DNA of 23,576 bases from CAZHLD01 sp964533185 (GTDB lineage Bacteria; Acidobacteriota; Terriglobia; Acidiferrales; UBA7541), in contig CAZHLD010000048.1 in NCBI GenBank assembly GCA_964533185.1, positions 1-23,576 of the forward strand, in the 5' to 3' direction. A program made the position numbers and the translations under genes. Every line of letters begins with the position of its first letter. Positions within the stretch are counted from its first letter, which is position 1. The notes beneath the pieces were generated by a model that saw nothing but the letters and a program-made list of their open reading frames with translations, made no database searches and was not told where the DNA came from. Positions 14,188 through 19,290 of this stretch are shown one piece after another.

Positions 14188-14216
14188 TGGACATCAAACC
14201 CGAGTCATGGTACTAT
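14188..14216 (+). promoter_or_regulatory. Promoter of the cold-shock gene, extended -10
   Basis: TGGACA (14188-14193, 5/6) and TACTAT (14211-14216, 4/6) are spaced by exactly 17 bp, with TG one base upstream of the -10 (extended -10 form). Transcription would begin near 14223, about 157 nt ahead of the coding sequence. Confidence 0.5.
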
Positions 14217-14222
14217 CGGTTT

Positions 14223-14379
14223 GCGTTTGTTGCTCTTGTGATACCTTTTGACTCGTCAACAGGGCTGCGAGGACAAACTTGCAGCCCTTTGTTTTTCGGG
14301 CTAGAGGCAGCGAGGCACGACGTAATTCTGCCCTGCGCTCCGCAAAGCGGAGCCAGTGGCTTAACAAAAAGGAAAAGCA
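14223..14379 (+). promoter_or_regulatory. Long structured 5' leader of the cold-shock mRNA
   Basis: Two hairpins lie in the presumed leader. GGGCTGC (14262-14268) pairs with GCAGCCC (14281-14287) and is followed by TTTGTTTTT (14288-14296), a terminator-like arrangement. Further on, GCTCCGC-AAA-GCGGAGC (14337-14353) is a perfect 7-bp hairpin ending 27 bases before the start codon. An intrinsic-terminator shape inside a leader suggests attenuation or a small RNA product. Long thermosensing leaders are known for E. coli cspA, but no sequence likeness to it is claimed. Confidence 0.5.
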
Positions 14380-14583
14380 GTGAAAGAACAAGGAACAGTA
14401 AAGTGGTTCAACGCCAGCAAGGGCTACGGGTTCATCCAGCGTCAGTCGGGTGAGGACGTTTTCGTACACTTCTCGGCGATTCAGTCCGAGGGGTACAAGT
14501 CGCTCAACGAAGGGCAGGCGGTTGAGTTCGAAGTCCGCAAGGGCCCCAAGGGCCTGCAGGCGGAGAGTGTAGTCGCCCTCTAG
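14380..14583 (+). CDS. Cold-shock domain protein (CspA family)
   Basis: A 67-residue single cold-shock domain of usual length, a five-strand OB fold that binds single-stranded RNA and DNA and melts RNA secondary structure. RNP1 is KGYGFI (14-19), RNP2 is VFVHF (27-31), and the opening GTVKWFNASKGYGFI is canonical. The start is GTG 14380 with AAGGAAAA a few bases upstream. An intrinsic terminator follows 9 bp after the stop, so the transcript is probably short, with the small basic-protein gene read separately or by read-through. The long leader suggests post-transcriptional control. Confidence 0.97.
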   Translation: MKEQGTVKWFNASKGYGFIQRQSGEDVFVHFSAIQSEGYKSLNEGQAVEFEVRKGPKGLQAESVVAL

Positions 14584-14592
14584 CCAGGGACC

Positions 14593-14629
14593 GGGCGGGC
14601 CGGATGCCTCCGGCCCGCCCAATTTTCTT
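14593..14629 (+). terminator. Intrinsic terminator after the cold-shock gene
   Basis: A perfect 11-bp stem, GGGCGGGCCGG (14593-14603) with CCGGCCCGCCC (14610-14620), has a 6-base loop and is followed by AATTTTCTT. Confidence 0.9.
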
Positions 14630-14664
14630 CGCAGGTTTTAGCGAGTGGATCCAAGGAGGAAACA

Positions 14665-14895
14665 GTGCACATTCTTCCCGAAGGGCAGTTCCTCAAGCAC
14701 CAGCAGTACGGCCTCGGCATCGTGATGGAATCCGACAACGACCGCACCATGATTGATTTTGAAACGGCGGGCAAGAAGCTCTTCGTCACCAGCATCATGT
14801 CCGCGGAGCTGATCGGCGAAGCCCCGGCCGGCCCCAGCCGACTGAAGCGCCGCCGCAAGTCCACGGCCAAGAAGGCCGCAGCCGGGCGCAGGTAG
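14665..14895 (+). CDS. Small Tudor/DUF3553-like protein with basic tail
   Basis: A 76-residue protein starting at GTG 14665, behind a near-perfect AAGGAGGA site. Residues about 8-50 (HQQYGLGIVMESDNDRTMIDF and the GKKLFVTSIMSAEL that follows) have the small beta-barrel pattern of the Tudor-like C-terminal domain of UvrD/PcrA helicases and of CarD-type RNA-polymerase-binding modules: a Tyr/Phe-Gly-x-Gly turn, a (I/V)xF strand and a GKKxL strand. The remaining 20 or so residues are almost all Lys, Arg and Ala (RRRKSTAKKAAAGRR), a histone-H1-like tail likely to bind nucleic acid. It is therefore a candidate RNA- or RNA-polymerase-associated factor next to a cold-shock protein. The family assignment is by pattern and moderate in strength. 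Confidence 0.75.
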   Translation: MHILPEGQFLKHQQYGLGIVMESDNDRTMIDFETAGKKLFVTSIMSAELIGEAPAGPSRLKRRRKSTAKKAAAGRR

Positions 14896-14943
14896 GCCAC
14901 ACCCTCCCTTTTTTCTCAACAATTTCTCAACATTCTTTCTCCA

Positions 14944-14977
14944 GCCCCCAGTCCCACAAGGGCCGGGGGTTTTGTTT
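14944..14977 (+). terminator. Intrinsic terminator after the small basic protein
   Basis: CCCCC (14945-14949) and CCC (14953-14955) pair with GGG (14960-14962) and GGGGG (14965-14969) around a small internal mismatch and an ACAA loop, followed by TTTTGTTT. Confidence 0.75.
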
Positions 14978-15020
14978 GTGTGGACAATTCTGCTCGGCGC
15001 GGAGCTCAACGCTTTACTCC

Positions 15021-15064
15021 GTCATCCTCAGCGCCCCCAACGAGGGTGGGCGATCAAAGATTCC
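15021..15064 (+). repeat. Degenerate TCCTGAG-family repeat unit
   Basis: GTCATCCTCAG (15021-15031) is followed by an imperfect palindromic core (CGCCC to GGGCG, about 15032-15052) and then ATCAAAGATTCC, the degraded equivalent of CGAAGGATCC. It has the same plan as the unit in the fusion-enzyme gene, read in the opposite direction in this window. A TTCCGGC/GCCGGAA hairpin follows at about 15060-15076. Confidence 0.65.
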
Positions 15065-15121
15065 GGCCTTGCCGGAAAGGATCGCAACGTCTAGCAGGCT
15101 GCTGAAAAATCCGACTCTGCT

Positions 15122-15228
15122 ATTCTGAGTCCCGGCCTGGCCGGGACGAAGAATCCCTCTTTGCACTTGTAGAAACATAAGAACAAGAGAGATTCTTCGG
15201 GCGGGCACAAACCGCCGGCCCTCAGAAC
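15122..15228. repeat. Inverted pair of TCCTGAG-family repeat units (MITE-like)
   Basis: Unit 1: ATTCTGAG (15122-15129), perfect GTCCCGGCC-T-GGCCGGGAC palindrome (15129-15147), then CGAAGAATCCCTCTT. Unit 2 is in inverse order: AAGAGAGATTCTTCG (15185-15199), a different GC-rich core (15200-15220), then CTCAGAAC (15221-15228). The flanks are conserved and the cores differ. The two units face each other about 23 bp apart. AGCAGGCTGCTGAAAAAT (15093-15110) and GCAGCAGTTTTTCA (15238-15251) flank the pair. No coding capacity is apparent across 14978-15296. Confidence 0.8.
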
Positions 15229-15296
15229 GACACGTTGCAGCAGTTTTTCATCACCCTGCTGGTGCCGCTGAGTGGGCGGGCCACCCGCCCAAAGGG

Positions 15297-15740
15297 TCAA
15301 GCGCTTTTGGCTTTGGCCAACTCCGGGGAAACGCCGAGCTGCTGAAACATTCCCAGGGTATCCCAGTTTGTCCAACTCTCCTGGATCTTTCCCCCGCTGA
15401 CACGCAGGATGTCGACGCCAGTCACTGTCGCTGCCTTGCCGGTGGGGCCGAGGTTGCCCAGAGTGCCGTTATTGGTGCCGCGACCTGTCCAGCGGATGAC
15501 CACCCGATCGCCTTCGGCCACCAGATCCTCGATGGTGCAACGGACGTCGGGGAAGGCCGTGCGGTACATGGTCACGACTTGTTTCAGCGCCGTCGGTCCG
15601 GGTCCGAAATCCGGGGTCAGGGGATCGAGGTTGCGCCAGACGAAGTCACTCGCGCAAATCTCGTCGGCGATGCCCAGGTTCCCCGGGTTCCAGATCTCCT
15701 CCCGAAAACGGCGGGCGATCATCTTGTTTTCTTCAGACAT
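15297..15740 (-). CDS. SnoaL-like polyketide cyclase / ester cyclase family protein
   Basis: A 147-residue alpha+beta barrel of the SnoaL-like / NTF2-like group. Family signs are the opening helix MSEENKMIARRFREEIWNPGN, ADEICASDFVWRNL, the PDVRCTIEDLVAEGDRVVIRWTGRG core (about 80-104), ATVTGVDILRV, and the final KIQESWTNWDTLGMFQQLG. Members include cyclases for polyketide rings and many proteins of unknown substrate; here no biosynthetic genes are nearby, so only the fold-level call is safe. The start is very secure: AAGGAGGT lies 7 bases before the ATG on the minus strand. No signal peptide, so cytoplasmic. It stands alone, divergent from the membrane-protein operon. Confidence 0.9.
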   Translation of the reverse strand: MSEENKMIARRFREEIWNPGNLGIADEICASDFVWRNLDPLTPDFGPGPTALKQVVTMYRTAFPDVRCTIEDLVAEGDRVVIRWTGRGTNNGTLGNLGPTGKAATVTGVDILRVSGGKIQESWTNWDTLGMFQQLGVSPELAKAKSA

Positions 15741-16142
15741 TAGATTACCTCCTTAAGGATTTAGAGACTGTCGGTTTAGAGAGAGACGACTGTGTTCCTA
15801 CACTGCGCGATCGCGCGGAGCAACCTTCGATCTGGATCTTGGCCGTTCGCGATCTGCAAGGCGTGGATTCTGCTCCGGGAGGCTTGTGGAAATCAAGTGG
15901 CATCATTCCGAGTTGGAACCGCGCTTCAGCCTCACACCACCCCTCCTGTTCACTGAGAAACATACGACGATGAGAGGTCGAGGATGCCCCACCCTTTTCA
16001 GTGCGAGGAGTGTGTTAGGCTTTCGACCGGGCCGCGGCTGCGCTGACGGCGGTGCAGGCGGCAAGCTTTGTGCTGCAGGAGCACTGGGAACAGTGGCGGC
16101 TGCGGCGGGATTTGGCCTGGCAAGTGTGAAGGGAGAACGCCA
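15741..16142. other. 402-bp divergent intergenic region with repeat and gene remnant
   Basis: It holds the third TGCCCCACCCTT copy (15985-15996). Further on, a plus-strand frame (16019-16129) opens directly after TAG 16016-16018 and ends at TGA 16127-16129. It encodes about 36 residues of amphipathic, Trp-containing sequence (AALTAVQAASFVLQEHWEQW) without a start codon. It may be the 3' end of a gene cut by the repeat, or chance. No confident promoter was found for the operon at 16143. Confidence 0.4.
15985..15996 (+). repeat. TGCCCCACCCTT repeat, copy C (half-site)
   Basis: TGCCCCACCCTT is identical to 5067-5078, preceded by GA rather than GG. The matching second arm is missing here; TTTCAGTGCGAGG follows instead. 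Confidence 0.6.
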
Positions 16143-16391
16143 ATGATGCAGTGGCTCTATTTCCTGTTGATCGGGGCGGTAGCCGGCTGGCTGGCCAGCC
16201 GCACGATGAAGGGGCGCGGGTTCGGGATGTCGGGCAACATGGTGGTGGGCGTGATCGGCGCGGTCGGGAGCGTTATGTTGCTGGACGCGGCGGGCCTGGG
16301 CGTCTCCGGTTTGCTTTCGCGGCTGGTGATGGCCACAGTGGGGGCGCTGGTGCTGCTGTGGTCGCTGGGAATGGTGCGGCGGATTCCGTGA
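16143..16391 (+). CDS. GlsB/YeaQ/YmgE family small membrane protein
   Basis: An 82-residue protein, the usual length for this family (once called transglycosylase-associated). It has three hydrophobic segments: about 3-17 (WLYFLLIGAVAGWLAS), 30-45 (MVVGVIGAVGSVML) and 58-77. The family pattern of GxxAGWLA near the N-terminus, followed by a Gly-rich GRGFGMSGNMVVGVIGAVGG-like turn, is present. It is an inner-membrane protein, stress-associated in enterobacteria, with biochemical role unsettled. Two adjacent ATGs (16143 and 16146) follow GAAGGGAGA; either could serve. First of three closely spaced membrane-protein genes. Confidence 0.88.
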   Translation: MMQWLYFLLIGAVAGWLASRTMKGRGFGMSGNMVVGVIGAVGSVMLLDAAGLGVSGLLSRLVMATVGALVLLWSLGMVRRIP

Positions 16392-16413
16392 GCGCCGCGC
16401 CGGGAGGACAGAG

Positions 16414-16641
16414 ATGAAGGGACTGACAATTCTGGGAGCCGTGCTGGTGCTGGCGGGCTTGCTCGCGCTGGTCTATCCGAACGTACCGACGGGCACGAAG
16501 AAGGACGTGGTCAAGATCGGGCCCATCGAATCCACGATCGAGACCAAACAGTATTACGTGGTGCCGCCGGTGGTGGCCGCGCTGGTGCTGGCGGGAGGCG
16601 TGGCGCTGGTGGTGGTTTCTCGCATCAAAGAAAAGGAGTAG
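16414..16641 (+). CDS. Small two-TM membrane protein, unknown function
   Basis: 75 residues: TM1 at about 4-23, a loop of some 28 residues with TKKDVVKIGPIESTIETKQ, and TM2 at about 49-68 ending in RIKEKE. The TTKKxxxxIGPIxxxxxxK loop followed by a PPVVAALVLAGGVALVV helix is a pattern of short conserved membrane proteins that I know only as uncharacterised. GGGAGGA lies 5 bases before the ATG. The gap to the upstream gene is 22 bp, so they are very likely one operon. Confidence 0.8.
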   Translation: MKGLTILGAVLVLAGLLALVYPNVPTGTKKDVVKIGPIESTIETKQYYVVPPVVAALVLAGGVALVVVSRIKEKE

Positions 16642-16662
16642 AACTACGAGGTGCGCCGCTCG

Positions 16663-17160
16663 ATGACCATCAACGACAACCCTTCGCAATCCGACCGCAA
16701 AGGCATCCTGGCGCTTTCGGGCCTGGCCGCGTTTATTGCCGGGCTGTGCTGCATGACGCCGGTGGTGCTGGTGCTCTTGGGCATTTCGACGCTGGCGGCC
16801 GCCAACGACTTGGGCAACGTCCTCTACGGCGAGCACCGCTGGGCCTTCCGGCTGGTGGCACTTGGCGCGCTGGCGGCGGCGCTGGTGGTGTACTTCCGTC
16901 GGCGGGGCGTGTGTACACTGGACCAGGCGCGGCGCGAGCGCAACCGCATCGTCAACACGTCGCTGGTGGTGCTGATCGCCGCCACCGGCCTCTACCTGCT
17001 GTGGAATTACGTCGCCGTCCACTACTGGGGCATTGCGGTTGGATTGCCGTGGTCGCAGTACGACGATGAGCGCTGGGCGCTGCCGCTGGCCGGCGTCTCG
17101 ATTGCTGCCGCAGTGGTTCTCTATTTTGTGTTGTTCCGAAAGTCCCGCCGGGGAACGTAA
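16663..17160 (+). CDS. MerT-like membrane transporter homologue
   Basis: 165 residues with four or five TM helices. TM1 contains AGLCCMTPVVLVLLGIS (26-42): a vicinal Cys-Cys followed by Pro in the first helix is the hallmark of MerT, which carries Hg(II) across the inner membrane. After TM2 comes YFRRRGVCTLDQARRERN, with C84 at a position where MerT has its second cysteine pair (only one Cys here). MerP, MerA and MerR are absent in the window, and the protein is longer than MerT, with an extra C-terminal helix pair (98-157). The call is by motif and layout; the substrate is unknown. ATG 16663 has GAGGTG about 10 bases upstream; GTG 16651, with AAGGAG further up, is an alternative start. Confidence 0.7.
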   Translation: MTINDNPSQSDRKGILALSGLAAFIAGLCCMTPVVLVLLGISTLAAANDLGNVLYGEHRWAFRLVALGALAAALVVYFRRRGVCTLDQARRERNRIVNTSLVVLIAATGLYLLWNYVAVHYWGIAVGLPWSQYDDERWALPLAGVSIAAAVVLYFVLFRKSRRGT

Positions 17161-17287
17161 CCGCAGAATTCCTTGCACGAAAATGCGTAGGGGCGTCCCG
17201 ACACGCCGGAATGCAGACAGATGACCATACGCCTCAATGCGGGATTGGGCACGCGTAGGCGCTGGCTCTAGCCGGTCCTCTTTGCCC

Positions 17288-17542
17288 TTACGGCTGGAAG
17301 AAGCCGAGGTTGTTGCTGGGGAACTGCGACAGGTTGGGGAAGATGGAGTTCAAGTCGGCCGGCGGCACGCCGAACCAGCGGGCCAGCGTGGCGCCGAACT
17401 GGTCCACCGAGGTCGAGGGGATCCAGCGGCCCAGCGATGAGGAGTCCTCCGACAGCGGATCGGTGCCGCCGAGGACAAACTTGGGCATGCGGCCGTAGAG
17501 GTTGCCGCCGAGCACCGCCCCGCCCATGACCATCTGATGCAC
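17288..17542 (-). pseudogene. DUF1501 protein, 3' remnant
   Basis: About 84 residues match the C-terminal end of DUF1501 proteins (exported, alkaline-phosphatase-superfamily-like, common in Acidobacteria and Planctomycetes). The HQMVMGGAVLGGNLYG opening, GRWIPSTSVDQFGATLARWFGV and the FPNLSQF ending with a terminal Phe-rich tail are all family-typical. Intact members are usually over 400 residues, so more than three quarters is missing. Homology stops near 17540, where unrelated lower-G+C sequence begins. The stop codon is at 17288-17290. 17161-17287 contains nothing recognisable. Confidence 0.75.
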
Positions 17543-18009
17543 GAATGAGCTTCAAGCGCTTCTGGTTCACCGACCTCAGCCAAATCTCCCTTGACCAGCC
17601 CGAAAGGATTCTCAGCCAGATTTTCTTGACTCCCAAAGACCACACAGGCGGGGCTCTTTACAGTTTCTGCGACTAACGCTTGAATACGCTCTGGGAGAGC
17701 ACAATCATTTTCCCCCGGCTTTCCTTTCCTGCCGCCTCCAGCGTTGATCCGCTGTGCAGCCGTGGATGAGATTCGAGCAACATCTCTCCGTCGCTTGCAC
17801 GATGGTAAGGTATCGGCCTAGCGTGGAGAGTTTGTTAGACCGGACGCGAACTGGCACTTTCTCTCTCAAGCCGGTTTGTCTGGACGGAAAGTCAGGGGGC
17901 TCTCCCTTTTCTTCGCATGCACGGTTGGTTCACGCGCAGTTCCCCGGGATTCACCCCCACAATGGAATCTTCCGATGCGAATGCGGGGGTGGCCTGCACC
18001 TTACCAGCG

Positions 18010-18024
18010 AACTTGTCGGTAGTG
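18010..18024 (+). repeat. 15-bp direct repeat, left copy
   Basis: AACTTGTCGGTAGTG, identical and in the same orientation at 19145-19159. It ends 2 bp before the stop codon of the six-TM gene (TGA, minus strand, 18027-18029). Confidence 0.75.
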
Positions 18025-18026
18025 GG

Positions 18027-18635
18027 TCACTCTGAACTAGGAGGAAAGTAGAAGTCCCAGCAGAGCCAGTAGTCTACGATGGTTCGCACGATCGTGATTA
18101 CCATCAGAACGATTATTTTGGGCTGGAAAGGAAATGTCACAACCAAGATCGCAATCAGTATTGCAAAGAGATTGATAGCCGACCACCTGCGCACATGCGA
18201 TTTTTGGCCTGGAAAGTGAATCGTATGAGAAATAACTCCCCATAACATGTCAACTGAAAGCAAGAAGGCGAGAGCAATGAAGCTGTAAATTCCAGACCTC
18301 AGAGACCAACCAGCCGCGAAAAGTAGGCTAGCCTCGATAAAGAATGCCGCAAAGTCCAACAAAATGCCGCCTTGCGCCACGGCACTTTTCTTTTCCAGAT
18401 AACACCGATCGAGATGTCGGTTCATTCCGTGCCAGAAAGGCACAAGAGTTACCAGAAGTGCTATGAATGCGGGCAGTCCAACTAGGATTTGGTCAGGCTC
18501 GAGAAACGTTCCACGAACAGGATCCTTCAGGAGGCTCTGAATAGCCTGCGCGATCGCGAGCGCGATGACAACCGCATAGATCTTTTGGAGGCTATCGACT
18601 GACCGTACGTTTATTCGTTCGGCCTCGCTACTCAT
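18027..18635 (-). CDS. Six-TM membrane protein paired with the NDRT-like enzyme
   Basis: 202 residues, no family recognised. A short soluble N-terminus (about 1-17) precedes six hydrophobic helices at about 18-37, 50-70, 86-108, 115-137, 152-168 and 173-193. Charged residues between helices 2 and 3 (NRHLDRCYLEKK) and 4 and 5 (HFPGQKSHVRRW) fit cytoplasmic loops. Its ATG overlaps the stop of the preceding gene by 4 bp (ATGA at 18632-18635), so translation is probably coupled and the two products likely act together. The C-terminus ends a few bases from the 15-bp repeat, so the last residues could be junction sequence. Small multi-helix proteins beside nucleotide-acting enzymes serve as membrane effectors in several conflict systems; that analogy is inference. 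Confidence 0.8.
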   Translation of the reverse strand: MSSEAERINVRSVDSLQKIYAVVIALAIAQAIQSLLKDPVRGTFLEPDQILVGLPAFIALLVTLVPFWHGMNRHLDRCYLEKKSAVAQGGILLDFAAFFIEASLLFAAGWSLRSGIYSFIALAFLLSVDMLWGVISHTIHFPGQKSHVRRWSAINLFAILIAILVVTFPFQPKIIVLMVITIVRTIVDYWLCWDFYFPPSSE

Positions 18636-18982
18636 GCTTTTGCCTTCTCCTCGTTTGATTTCGTGAAGTGCTTCGTTAGTTCTTCGATTTCCGTAAAAAC
18701 TGGTATTCCCAGCGTTCGGGCGAGATCGACCTCATTGTCGGCACCACTTGATAATCCTGGCAGACGGAGCACAGCTTCGCAGAAAGGTAGGAACTGTGCG
18801 TCTAGGTCCAGCCAGAATTCATATGGGCGCGGGAAAAGCATGTGCCAAAAGTGGGTTGCATGCGGCACAAACGGAGCAAAGCCCAAGTCGGCAAGTCGAT
18901 TCGCGGCTTCGTAGGCGTTACGAACATTGATGGCAACATCGCCCTTCGTGTATGGACCAGCGACGTAGACGCGGGCAATCAT
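18632..18982 (-). CDS. Nucleoside 2-deoxyribosyltransferase-like protein (DUF4406 type)
   Basis: 116 residues with the small Rossmann-like fold of the nucleoside 2-deoxyribosyltransferase superfamily. Seen: the opening strand and turn VYVAGPYTKGD (5-15), NVRNAYEAANRLADLGFAPFVPH (19-41), the aromatic THFW (43-46), WLDLDAQFLPFCEAVLRLPG (57-76), and SSGADNEVDLARTLGIPVF (78-96), where the acidic residues lie in the position of the catalytic region of true NDRTs. Related enzymes cleave or exchange N-glycosidic bonds of nucleosides or nucleotides. Phage and conflict-system homologues are common. Start ATG 18982 has GGGGAGGAG immediately upstream, closely spaced. First gene of a two-gene operon. Activity and substrate are not known. 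Confidence 0.85.
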   Translation of the reverse strand: MIARVYVAGPYTKGDVAINVRNAYEAANRLADLGFAPFVPHATHFWHMLFPRPYEFWLDLDAQFLPFCEAVLRLPGLSSGADNEVDLARTLGIPVFTEIEELTKHFTKSNEEKAKA

Positions 18983-19118
18983 CGCTCCTCCCCGAAGGGC
19001 TTCATTATGCCCCGCCTAGCTCAGATCGAGGTATTATCCGCCATCTGACTTCATTTTCTGGATAGCATAAAGAAATACGCCAGATCATACCATACAGCAA
19101 AGGCGAGCGAACCAATTC

Positions 19119-19144
19119 GGTACGGGTCAAAGTGACCCAGTACC
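19119..19144. repeat. 26-bp near-perfect palindrome beside the right direct repeat
   Basis: GGTAC and GGGTCA (19119-19129) pair with TGACCC and GTACC (19133-19138 and 19140-19144) around AAG, with one bulged A at 19139. It directly abuts the right 15-bp repeat. The left repeat is followed by GGTCAC, a partial echo. It looks like an insertion-sequence end or recombinase site, but no family can be assigned. Confidence 0.6.
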
Positions 19145-19159
19145 AACTTGTCGGTAGTG
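19145..19159 (+). repeat. 15-bp direct repeat, right copy
   Basis: AACTTGTCGGTAGTG, identical to 18010-18024. Together the two copies bracket the NDRT-like / six-TM cassette and its upstream region (about 1.15 kb). Different flanking bases on both sides make 15 bp the full match. Confidence 0.75.
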
Positions 19160-19250
19160 TCGCCTTCCGCTTAAAAGCACGCCAGATTTCTTTTTGCTCC
19201 CCCATCCCGCGTAACCTTTGCTCACTTGGGGATAAGTGGAATGGCGTCAG

Positions 19251-19280
19251 CTTGTCGCAATCCCTATAATTTACGACAAG
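19251..19280 (+). promoter_or_regulatory. Inverted repeat around a TATAAT, upstream of recombinase start
   Basis: CTTGTCG (19251-19257) and CGACAAG (19274-19280) form a 7-bp inverted repeat with 16 bp between, enclosing a perfect TATAAT (19265-19270). It ends 10 bp before the recombinase ATG. It could be an operator over the -10 element or a recombinase binding site. CTTGTCG is also part of the 15-bp direct repeat. Confidence 0.4.
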
Positions 19281-19290
19281 TACTCCCTCT

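Noticed and set aside
16663..17160. Complete mercury-resistance operon
   Set aside because: Only a MerT-like membrane protein is present; no merR, merP or merA in the window.
19251..19280. dif/Xer recombination site (28-bp spacing with TATA-like centre)
   Set aside because: The spacing fits loosely but the arms do not resemble the conserved XerD arm; kept only as an inverted repeat.
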